Assembly (NCBI RefSeq): GCF_026213295.1
Contig: NC_079423.1
Location: 558,814-622,813 of the forward strand
Length of the DNA: 64,000 bases
Source: Gadus chalcogrammus
Lineage: Eukaryota; Chordata; Actinopteri; Gadiformes; Gadidae
Direction of reading: 5' to 3'
The notes beneath the pieces are model-generated. The model was given only the letters and a program-made list of their open reading frames with translations, had not been told where the DNA came from and did no database searches. Made by a program: the position numbers and the translations under genes. Below, one piece after another: positions 33,358-45,300 of the stretch (its first letter is position 1; the number at the start of each line of letters is the position of its first letter).

Positions 33358-36300
33358 TCACCACTCGAGCTCAACTGGATATTTCCCAGTAAGGCAGGCG
33401 GTGCAGTGGCCGACTCTCCTAGAGAGTTTGTTGTTGGAGCTGATCATCTCGTCCTTCTCATGCAAGGAGGCGAGGCCTCCCTGAACGGCAGACAGCAGGC
33501 CTTCCACAGTGAGATACTTAACGCTATCCGCTCCTACACAAAAAAGTGTTAGTGACGAACTGCAAGACAATATCTAATACTGTAAATGCAGCAGTGTATT
33601 CTACTCGGTTTGGATTTTGTCAATGTGCAGGGCAATAAATGTGATGAGTGATAAAAAGGTTAAAGCCTGGAATCCAATGTGACTCACCGATGTACCCAGC
33701 AATGTCCTGAAACTCTGGCCTGTTGGCAATAAGCTCTTCTCTGGTTGGAATGTTGATGCCCATGTAACAAGGATGCCTGATGGGTGGAGAGGCAACCCGG
33801 ATATGGACCTGACAAAAGAAAAACGTCAATGTGCCAAAAATCCAAACCCATAAAATATATAATTCAAGTGTTGGGTCCCAACCTCTTTAGCCCCGGCCTC
33901 CTTTAGCAGTTTAATTATAGGGGAGATGGTGTTGCCCCTGACGATGGAATCATCAATGAGAACAATTCGTTTCCCAGCAAAGTTGTCTGTCAAGGCTCCA
34001 AACTTCTTCGCAACTCCCAGTTGCCTGAGGCGGGTGTTGGGCTGAATGAAGGTCCGGCCAACGTAGCGATTCTTACACAGGACCTCCACATATGGCAGCC
34101 CAAGCTGCCAGGTCAGGTGAAAGGAGTACGTTTGCAACACATCTTGGTAAAAACACTTTAACCGAGTCTGTGGCTAAAAACCCTTTTCATTGTGAATAAA
34201 TAGAAGACTTGCAACCTGCTGAGCATATCCCAGTGCTGCTGGGGTTGCAGACTCTGGCACGGTGCTGACCAAATCTGCATCAGTAGGGGCCTCGATGGCC
34301 AACTGGCGTCCACATCGCTGCCTGACAGTGTAAACCATCTGTCCTGAAACGGAGTGAGGCAAAACCTTTAAAAAAGGACACATCAGAAGCTGAACTTCTG
34401 AGTGATATTGAGATGTCAACATTTAGTCTAGACATTGGCCCTCATTTATCAAACGAACGTAGAAATGAGCGCAAATCTGAACGCATGATTCATCTTACGA
34501 TAGGACCCACGTGAGATTTACGAAACCTTCGTATCACACCAATCCCAGCGTACGAAGGATCTTGGTGTTGATAAATACGGCGGCTGAGATCGATCGTAAT
34601 TAACGTAACACGCCCATATAAAAGCACGTCTTCAGAAGTCTCGCCCCTAACTTTTACGACATGGAGAAACGTCCAACGGTAAAATAGAGGATTTTTTCCG
34701 AGACCCAAATGGAGACGCTCGGGTCACTGGTGGATGTGAACCGTCTGGTTTTATTTGGTAGCCTATAGCTGGCATTAAAGGCCAGCAAAATAATGCTATA
34801 TGGAAGGAAATAACTGTTGCAGTGAATAGTGTTTCCAATGTTCGTCGGGCTACGGAAGAGGTTTGTTAATTAAATTAATTAAATAATAAATTAAATGTAC
34901 AACTTCTGTTATCCAGCTTAAAACATTTCACATATATGCTATTGTTTGCATTCCGTTAAAGTTATTTAATTCCGAATAAGGTGAAGAAAAAATGGTCCGA
35001 CATGAAGCTCAGCACCAAAAAACGTGTTACGGCTGTGAAGCCGGCCAAGCAAGAAACGGGAGGAGGCCGGTGCAGTGCGACTGCAGCGTAACTCACCGAG
35101 ATGAGTCTGACCATGTAGTGCGCCCTGATGTAGACGATGCCCAACGTTGCTATTTTGGAAAATAAAAGAATCGTGCGTGCCCCCAGGCCATCGGGCTACC
35201 ATGTTCAGGATTGACATTCTGGCATCGCAAATAATCTGAACATTAACTGAATGGTAGCTTTTGCGCTTGATGTACGCGTAATCATTAATAGATGGTTCAT
35301 ACGCACATGGGTACAATCAATCGCACCAATCACATTTGGAAACCTAGCAATAGCATAAAAATCCCGTTTGATTCCAGTTTGCTGATCGTTATTATATGGG
35401 AATTTAATATATCGTTCGGAGAGGGACATTATAGCTGCCAAAACTGCTGGAATGGTTTGGCTAATACTTGGCTGGGAAATAGCAGACCTGTCCCCGATCT
35501 CCCGCTGCAAGATCCCGGTGGCCAAAAATCCCAAGGTAGAGCAAACCTGCACAGGTATTGCGTTTGATCGCCTAGTTTCTCGCCTTAACTGTGGCTCCAA
35601 AGCATTGCATAGCTCCATCAGGAGATGCCGTGGGAGACGAAAACGACTCAAGAGCCATTCATCGCCCTCCTTAAAAAAATCGGCGCGGTCTCGAAAAACT
35701 GTCTGTGCGTTGAGGTCCTTAACAGAGCCAGATCTGCCATCGCTGAGACACGACCACCTATTTGGCAAAGCTCCTGTTAATATAGACAGCTGAATAAACA
35801 TTTCACCTGTCACATTCTAATTATTTTCATAGCAATACTGTTTTTAATTAGGCCTGACTTGATTGTAATTGTTTGAACGGCTGGGCTAATTCCAATTTAT
35901 TTAGTAATTAATACAGATGTTGAACATGGGCTACTTGTGCTGCACTATTCATCATTGAAATACCCGTATGTTGCGCCAAAAAAACTTGCGTACACGAGCT
36001 CAGACCTGACGTGAGATTTCATCGCAGCCTGCGCTCACGTTCAAATTGATAAATGCCAAGCTCAACGTTGAAATGAGCGTACGTCCATTTTACGCACGTT
36101 TTCTGTCGTACGCTCGTTTGATAAATGAGGGCCATTGAGTCTACATTGCATAGCACCTTTGAAAACAACTAATATTGTTTTGTTAGAATTACTTATTTTA
36201 TCAAAATTAGATTCCTAAATTAGTCGGAAAGGAAATGGGTAAAGTTCCAAGAGTACCCCAGGGCTTCCCAATAATTTATACACACCTTCAAATATGGAGT

Positions 36301-39300
36301 CAGGTCTGGCAAAGTAAACATATTCGAAGATGCAGAACGCCGGGACGTCTCCCTCTGGGCGAGGAACAATACTCAGGGTTTTGACTCCGTGTTTGGAGAT
36401 CTGGACTATCTCACCCGGCTGGACTTCCCTGTAGTACCTGATGATTTAAGAGGCCAAAGCTACATTTAGTAAGGATCCAATGAGGAGACACCGGTGTGGC
36501 CGTCCAACGGCAGTGGGACATCTTATGAAAGCCTACACACCTGGCACCAATGGACTGGAAGCTGCATGACTCAGAGGACACTACCCAGCCCTCGGTATCC
36601 CCCTCGCCGCCACCTGAACAGCAACCAAGAGAGCAAGTTCATGGTCTTTCTGCGGCTTCCTCTGAGGACGCACAGCAGTGTTTATAATGGCTCACTAATT
36701 GCTCCCACATAGGTATGGCGATTTGATCCACATAAGAGCAAGGCCACTTGGTAAAATTTAGCATTCCATGCAACCCATAGTTCCTTCTTGGGAGAAAAAG
36801 GAATACTTAAATCTTCACCTGAACTTTGCAGTTTGGAGATAGGAACGATGCGCCCAATGCAGAGGGGCCGGTTCCCATAAGGGTCCCGGATGGCATAGAC
36901 GACATCTCTGAACATTACCAACAGGGAATAGGATGTGGGCGTCTCGGTCATCAGATTTTTGATTCTGAAAAATCAGGGTTTATATTTTTCAGACTGCAGT
37001 ATCCATTGTACAACGATGTTAAGAACAACCCGTCTATGCTGAAACACCAAGGTTATCATGCGTTTATTTGTAGAGGAGCTTGTCTTAGAAAATCCAGTTT
37101 TCCATAGGGTTACCTAACATGATCAACATTCAGGAACATATTTGAAATGTTCCCCAAACTATTCCTTATAGATGTGTGCCGCTTCATTTCATTGTAAGAG
37201 CATTACCTCAAAGTAAGTATGTACAGTAAAAAAACAAATAAGTATATGTTGTTCAGGTAAAATTTTTTTCACAATTACTCCAATACAAGTAACAAAATAG
37301 TCTGGTATCATAAATCGCTGCATTAACAATCCTACTTCCCAACACTGACCTGGCAACCCAGTCAGGTGCATCCACCTCTTCCATAGGTGGGGTGAGGGCG
37401 AGCAGCTGGGTGATGAGCTCACTATCAGAGCTGGTCGACAGACCAACGCCATGGCGCATCACCTGCAAACACAAACACACATAGAATCCAACAAATCCCA
37501 TCTAGTACAGAAATTATTTAAATATTTCTGAGATAACAAGCTTTGAAACTCCAGGACGGACGCACGCACGCGCACACGCGCACACGCACACACACCTTTT
37601 TGCGCAGGGCACCAGCGTTGATCAGCTCTCCGTTGTGGGCCACTGCGATCTCTCCATGCAGGGTATCAACTACAAAGGGCTGGCAGTTCTGCAGTTCCGA
37701 GTTCCCTGAGGTGGAGTAGCGGGTGTGGCCAATCCCAAGGTTGCCATTTCTGAGCTTCTGAAGTGCTTCAGGTGGGAAAGCAGTGCTCACTAATCCCATC
37801 CCCTAGAAGAGGAAGAGCAAGACATACCTTTTAGAATGCCATGATTTGAAACCGTCTGTAAAATATATCACTGTAATAATGAGTATGGTCATGCATATAA
37901 AATATTGAAATCCCCTTACTTGAATCTTGGTTTGCCAAGGAAAATTAGTGTGATTAAAAAGGCAGCCAATTTTGCCCCATATATACACATCTGACAACTT
38001 GTAGAATTTATTATAAAAGTTTAATTAATATGAATGATAAAAGGTGATTCAATAATGCCAGTGTTAATCAAAGGGATCCAGATTAATAAAGAGACTAGAA
38101 ATCAGATAAGATTTGTTTCCCCATTAAAAATAAAATGAAATTCTTCCTCCATGCTTAGTCAACAGACCATTATTACCAAGTGTGTACGTATGAAAACTAA
38201 CCGTAAGAATGCATAAACATGCTACATTGCTTGAGGTTCCAGAAAGGGGTTTCGAAGAATGCAGTCCAAAAATAGAAAGTTAAATTAAGATGGAGATACG
38301 TTTTTTTTATAGTTTCTTTTTACCGGTTAACGATCCTCTCAAACAATATATCACGTATCTGCTCTTGGCATATAAAAAACATGCGTAATACTATCAGTCT
38401 AATTAACGTGAGAACCGTTCATATGTGTTTATTTCCTGGCTATGAAATCAACCGTGGTGAAGTTGGTTTGAAGTTGGATATTCGACAGATATTCGGCCAT
38501 TCATTTCCTATGGGAAATTGCTTTTTGCTCAATAGCTTCCGAGTTATAGGAGCCAGTGGCCCCAGACCAATGTTGACCTGTCCTACTATGTGGTACTAAC
38601 AACACACACCTCACTAAAAATTAATATTTTGCTCCTCCTATTTTATTTAAATATTTTAAGAATCCCATTCATTTCCTATGGGAAATTGCCTTTTGCTCAA
38701 TAGCTTCCGAGTTATAGGACCCAGAGGCCCCAGACCAATGTTGACCTGTCCTACTATGTGGTACTAACAACACACACCTCACTAAAAATTAATATTTTGC
38801 TCCTCCTATTTTATTTAAATATTTTAAGAATCCCATTCATTTCCTATGGGAAATTGCTTTTTGCTCAATAGCTTCCGAGTTATAGGACCCAGAGGCCCCA
38901 GACCAATGTTGACCTGTCCTACTATGTGGTACTAACAACACACACCTCACTAAAAATTAATATTTTGCTCCTCCTATTTTATTTAAATATTTTAAGAATC
39001 CCATTCATTTCCTATGGGAAATTGCATTTTGCTCAATAGCTTCCGAGTTATAGGACCCAGAGGCCCCAGACCAATGTTGACCTGTCCTACTATGTGGTAC
39101 TAACAACACACACCTCACTAAAAATTAATATTCTGCACCTCCTATTTTATTTAAATATTTTAAGAATCCCTTTCATTTCCTATGGAAGACGGCTTTTTGC
39201 TCAATAGCTTCCGAGTTATGGGACCATGAGGCCCCAGACCAATTTAGACCTGTTCTACTATGTGGTACTAACAACACACACCTCACTAAAAATTAATATT

Positions 39301-42300
39301 TTGCACCTCCTATTTAATTTAAATATTTTAAGAATCCCATTCATTTCCTATGGGAAATTGCTTTTTGCTCAATAGCTTCCGAGTTATAGGAGCCAGTGGT
39401 CCCAGACCAATGTTGACCTGTCCTACTATGTGGTACTAACAACACACACCTCACTAAAAATTAATGTTTTGCTCCTCCTATTTTATTTAAATATTTTAAT
39501 AATCCCATTCATTTCCTATAGAAGACAGCTTTTTGCTCAATAGCTTCCGAGTTATGGGACCCAGAGGCCCCAGACCAATGTTGACCTGTTCTACTATGTG
39601 GTACTAACAACACACACCTCACTAAAAATTAATATTCTGCACCTCCTATTTTATTTAAATATTTTAAGAATCCCATTCATTTCCTATGGGAAATTGCTTT
39701 TTGCTCAATAGCTTCCGAGTTATAGGAGCCAGTGGCCCCAGACCAATGTTGACCTGTCCTACTATGTGGTACTAACAACACACACCTCACTAAAAATTAA
39801 TATTCTGCTCCTCCTATTTTATTTAAATATTTTAAGAATCCCGTTCATTTCCTATGGGAAATTGCTTTTTGCTCAATAGCTTCCGAGTTATAGGACCCAG
39901 AGGCCCCAGACCAATGTTGACCTGTCCTACTATGTGGTACTAACAACACACACCTCACTAAAAATTTATATTTTGCTCCTCCTATTTTATTTAAATATTT
40001 TAAGAATCCCATTCATTTCCTATGGAAGACGGCTTTTTGCTCAATAGCTTCCGAGTTATGGGACCCAGAGGCCCCAGACCAATTTAGACCTGTTCTACTA
40101 TGTGGTACTAACGACACACACCTCACTAAAAATTAATATTTTGCACCTCCTATTTAATTTAAATATTTTAAGAATCCCATTCATTTCCTATGGGAAATTG
40201 CTTTTTGCTCAATAGCTTCCGACTTATAGGACCCAGAGGCCCCAGACCAATGTTGACCTGTCCTACTATGTGGTACTAACAACACACACCTCACTAAAAA
40301 TTAATGTTTTGCTCCTCCTATTTTATTTAAATATTTTAATAATCCCATTCATTTCCTATAGAAGACAGCTTTTTGCTCAATAGCTTCCGAGTTATGGGAC
40401 CCAGAGGCCCCAGACCAATGTTGACCTGTTCTACTATGTGGTACTAACAACACACACCTCACTAAAAATTAATATTCTGCACCTCCTATTTTATTTAAAT
40501 ATTTTAAGAATCCCATTCATTTCCTATGGGAAATTGCTTTTTGCTCAATAGCTTCCGAGTTATAGGAGCCAGTGGCCCCAGACCAATGTTGACCTGTCCT
40601 ACTATGTGGTACTAACAACACACACCTCACTAAAAATTAATATTCTGCTCCTCCTATTTTATTTAAATATTTTAAGAATCCCATTCATTTCCTATGGGAA
40701 ATTGCTTTTTGCTCAATAGCTTCCGAGTTATAGGACCCAGAGGCCCCAGACCAATGTTGACCTGTCCTACTATGTGGTACTAACAACACACACCTCACTA
40801 AAAATTTATATTTTGCTCCTCCTATTTTATTTAAATATTTTAAGAATCCCATTCATTTCCTATGGAAGACGGCTTTTTGCTCAATAGCTTCCGAGTAATG
40901 GGACCCAGAGGCCCCAGACCAATTTAGACCTGTTCTACTATGTGGTACTAACAACACACACCTCACTAAAAATTAATATTTTGCTCCTCCTATTTTATTT
41001 AAATATTTTAAGAATCCCATTCATTTCCTATGGGAAATTGCATTTTGCTCAATAGCTTCCGAGTTATAGGACCCAGAGGCCCCAGACCAATGTTGACCTG
41101 TCCTACTATGTGGTACTAACAACACACACCTCACTAAAAATTAATATTTTGCTCCTCCTATTTTATTTAAATATTTTAAGAATCCCATTCATTTCCTATG
41201 GGAAATTGCTTTTTGCTCAATAGCTTCCGAGTTATAGGACCCAGAGGCCCCAGACCAATGTTGACCTGTCCTACTATGTGGTACTAACAACATACACCTC
41301 ACTAAAAATTAATATTTTGCTCCTCCTATTTTATTTAAATATTTTAAGAATCCCATTCATTTCCTATGGAAGACGGCTTTTTGCTCAATAGCTTCCGAGT
41401 TATGGGACCCAGAGGCCCCAGACCAATTTAGACCTGTTCTACTATGTGGTACTAACAACACACACCTCACTAAAAAATAATATTTTGCTCCTCCTATTTT
41501 ATTTAAATATTTTAAGAATCCCATTCATTTCCTATGGAAGACGGCTTTTTGCTCAATAGCTTCCGAGTTATGGGACCCAGAGGCCCCAGACCAATGTTGA
41601 CCAATGTTGCATTAATTATGTCTAAACTGCGGGGAATAGATACATATTCCAAGGTGCCTTTCGAAGGAAACCTTGGAATATCTGTCTATTTCCTAACCAG
41701 CGGACCCTATGACAAAAACAACATAATTGACGGCAGCTCCGTTGCCGCCCACGTGGTTTGGAGCCATGTAAGGAGCAGAGGGGGCTGACATAGCAACCAT
41801 GAGAGTTACGTGACGTGGACGCAGGCCCATTGAAAAGAAAAGGCCAAAAAACCTAGGCATGGCACATGTTTACAGCCGTTATTGTATTTAATTAATTAAA
41901 TATTAAAATATATATTATATTAATAATTAAATATACAATTATTTTGTTATAATATTATAAGTAGACCATAGCTTTTATTCAATTGTCGTTATAACAAGAT
42001 CTGTATCCGACCATTGACCATCGACTCGTAAATTCTATGAATTTAATTCATATTGACGTATGGCGATGGACCGTATGGCACTGTATCCCTTAAATCCCAT
42101 TTTGAATTTAATAGACCATTCTCGTTGCTTCGAGGAAGTCTGGTGGTCTCCGTATATAATAAATAAATATATAAACATATTTATTTATTTATTCCAGCTC
42201 TTCCCAATGCTGCGGAACGCTCACTAAAATTTTTACGTAAACAATTTTAATGGTGTAACTATACATAAATATCTTACCCACCCAGAATAAAAAGTATTTC

Positions 42301-45300
42301 CGCCATTTTCACAGAAAAATATCCAAAAAAACATCCAATAGGAAAGATGCTCACAGCGTCTATTGGAGACGTAGTCGGGTTAATACAAAAGTGAATCGGC
42401 TGCTGGAGCACCCCATTTCCGTCTGCAGACTACGCCGAAGGGTACCTTTCCCGTCAGCCACCGACGTTCAAGTGCCTTGGCCAACAGTCGGTATTTGATG
42501 TTCTCGGAGTCAGGCTGTGTTGGTCTGCATTGGTCTGGGGTTTCTGGGTCCCATAACTCAGAAGCTATTGAGCAAAAAGACGTTTTCCTTAGGAAATGAA
42601 TGGGATTCTTAAAATATTTAAATAAAATAGGAGGAGCAAAATATTATTTTTTAGTGAGGTGTGTGTTGTTAGTACCACATAGTAGAACAGGTCTAAATTG
42701 GTCTAGGGCCTCTGGGTCCCATAACTCGGAAGCTATTGAGCAAAAAGCCGTCTTCCATAGGAAATGAATGGGATTCTTAAAATATTTAAATAAAATAGGA
42801 GGAGCAAAATATTATTTTTTAGTGAGGTGTGTGTTGTTAGTACCACATAGTAGAACAGGTCTAAATTGGTCTGGGGCCTCTGGGTCCCATAACTCGGAAG
42901 CTATTGAGCAAAGAGCCGTCTTCCATAGGAAATTAATGGGATTCTTAAAATATTTAAATAAAATAGGAGGAGCAAAATATTAATTTTTAGTGAGGTGTGT
43001 GTTGTTAGTACCACATAGTAGGACAGGTCAACATTGGTCTGGGGCCTCTGGGTCCTCTAACTCGGAAGCTATTGAGCAAAAAGCAATTTCCCATAGGAAA
43101 TTAATGGGATTCTTAAAATATTTAAATAAAATAGGAGGAGCAAAATATTAATTTTTAGTGAGGTGTGTGTTGTTAGTACCACATAGTAGGACAGGTCAAC
43201 ATTGGTCTGGGGCCTCTGGGTCCTATAACTCGGAAGCTATTGAGCAAAAAGCAATTTCCCATAGGAAATGAATGGGATTCTTAAAATATTTAAATAAAAT
43301 AGGAGGAGCAAAATATTATTTTTTAGTGAGGTGTGTGTTGTTAGTACCACATAGTAGGACAGGTCAACATTGGTCTGGGGCCTCTGGGTCCTATAACTCG
43401 GAAGCTATTGAGCAAAATGCAATTTCCCATAGGAAATGAATGGGATTCTTAAAATATTTAAATAAAATAGGAGGAGCAAAATATTAATTTTTAGTGAGGT
43501 GTGTGTTGTTAGTACCACATAGTAGGACAGGTCAACATTGGTCTGGGGCCTCTGGGTCCTATAACTCGGAAGCTATTGAGCAAAATGCAATTTCCCATAG
43601 GAAATTAATGGGATTCTTAAAATATTTAAATAAAATAGGAGGAGCAAAATATTAATTTTCAGTGAGGTGTGTGTTGTTAGTACCACATAGTAGGACAGGT
43701 CAACATTGGTCTGGGGCCTCTGGGTCCTATAACTCGGAAGCTATTGAGCAAAAAGTAATTTTCCATAGGAAATGAATGGCCGAATATCCGTCGAATATCC
43801 AACTTCAAACTAACTTCACCACGGTATGAAATCAATGCATTCCAAGTGGCGTTCCACAACATAACAATCGCGGTTGTCGCCTTAACAGAACTAGACGACG
43901 GACGATTGTATACATGTGTTAAACATACATAGCGATGTATAATACATAAATAAAACCCAATACGCAAAATAAATCCAAAACAAGAATAGAAGCTGACGAT
44001 AAAATCAGACATAACCATCCAAATAGTGTATTTATAGTCGTATAGTCGTTTTTAAACGTAACAACCGAAGTAATCTTAACCATGCGTGATGAATTCCTGC
44101 GACGTATTTAGCCCCAAACATCAATTTCATCATTCAATGTAAAAAGAACTGGCGCACCGCCGTGTTAAGTAAATGATCGCCAGCGGCGCATCGTCGTATT
44201 GCATAATTTAAAAATATAATAATAGTCTTGCCGGGACAGGTTAAATAACTTTAATTCATACGGATGGTTAACCCGGGCTACTTTACCCATCGTTGTTCCC
44301 TTATGAAACAATGCCCCTTGCTTTTGACTTCACCTTGTGAGTTGTATATGTTGGTGGGCTGGCTCCATTGCTTGTGACAATTCCAGCACTTTCCTGGCCC
44401 CTACGTAAACAGAAGGGAGAACATCAACAGTGAAATCAACGATCTTGGGTGGATTGCAATTCAATTTCATGGCTACAACGTTTTTTTCTGCAACACTTGA
44501 AACAAACAAAACCAGTTTATTGCAACCACTTCTACGACGGCAGCAGGGAGGAATGTGCAGCTCTACAGTACTGAAGCCATGTCAAATCGTGTTGCTGCCG
44601 TTTCAACCTGTTTACCGAGCTGCTTCTCAGATTACATTTGGCCCCTCCCCCGTGCCACACAGCTTAAGCCAGTGGCGAGGCTGCTTTGTTACACGCAGGC
44701 GTAGATTTCGGGTTTAACCGCCTGGTTGCCTTGGAAACCGGGCGGCAATAAGAGGCGGATTGAGGGGGAAGAAAAGCGTTTCCAGGTCATTCCAAACATG
44801 GAGAAAAAAGCAAGGCAACAAAGGGGGGCAGAGGAATGGTGATAGAGGTAAATACCGACATGTAAAGGCAGTGGGGTGAGGCAGGGTTGCTAGCTATTAT
44901 TTCAGTTTGGGAAGCCCTGGTAGGCAAGCATGTTGACGAGAGCAGAACTAGCTTTGGCTTAATCTCAGAGCGTCTGAGAGTCCTCTGTGTTCAACGCAAA
45001 TGGAGGGAATGTTAGGCCAAGTGCATCATGAGGCTTGTGGTAAATTAATACTTGTGTTGATTGAAAAACCTGGGGGGCAACATTGGGCTTGAGCCAATGT
45101 TGTCTAAATGGAAAATGTAGATTTGGTCTATATGTTCTCATCAGAATCCAGCCTTAAGTCCTATTGCATGTCGATCCTGCTTCAAGTCAAATGCTTTCCT
45201 GCTTAAGTCACATGTTATTATCTGCCTGACAACATCCTAAGCTTAAACGGACACGCTTCTGGACGAGAGTAGCTTCAGCGAGTGCTTGGAGAGGAAATTG

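Larger units (their letters stand above)
34437..36133. mobile_element. PIF/Harbinger transposon relic in ppat intron 7, two genes
   Basis: Terminal inverted repeats of about 20-25 bases (GGCCCTCATTTATCAAACGA at both ends, inverted) bound 1,697 bases, flanked by ATT at 34434-34436 and 36134-36136. Inside are a transposase on the minus strand and a Myb/SANT-like protein on the plus strand, facing each other, the two genes expected of an autonomous Harbinger. Both are broken. The flanking ATT is not the TWA usually reported, so the exact ends may shift by a base. Confidence 0.85.
38451..43825. mobile_element. Foldback-like (possibly Mutator-like) element with satellite arms, in ppat intron 2
   Basis: The outer ends are inverted: ACCGTGGTGAAGTT then GTTTGAAGTTGGATATTCGA at 38451-38513, and the complement at 43763-43825 with a few mismatches. 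ATGAAATCA flanks both sides exactly (38442-38450, 43826-43834); counting the element's last bases the match extends to 11 bases. Inside the ends lie two arrays of a 168-base satellite, direct on the left and inverted on the right, around a unique centre of about 0.9 kb. No frame longer than 84 codons exists, so it would need a transposase in trans. Satellite-armed inverted repeats describe Drosophila FB elements, and 9-11-base duplications are typical of Mutator-like elements. Assignment to that superfamily is inference. Confidence 0.85.

Noticed and set aside
36494..36712. Plus-strand 72-codon frame
   Set aside because: Shadow of ppat exon 6 (36613-36541) on the minus strand.
41534..41788. 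84-codon frame in the foldback element as a protein
   Set aside because: It begins in satellite sequence and shows no known fold; no other frame supports a transposase.
38451..43825. CRISPR-like array
   Set aside because: The 168-base repeats are contiguous with no spacers, and the context is a vertebrate intron.
44430..44717. 95-codon plus-strand frame in ppat intron 1
   Set aside because: No family resemblance and no link by splicing to the nested gene that I could support.
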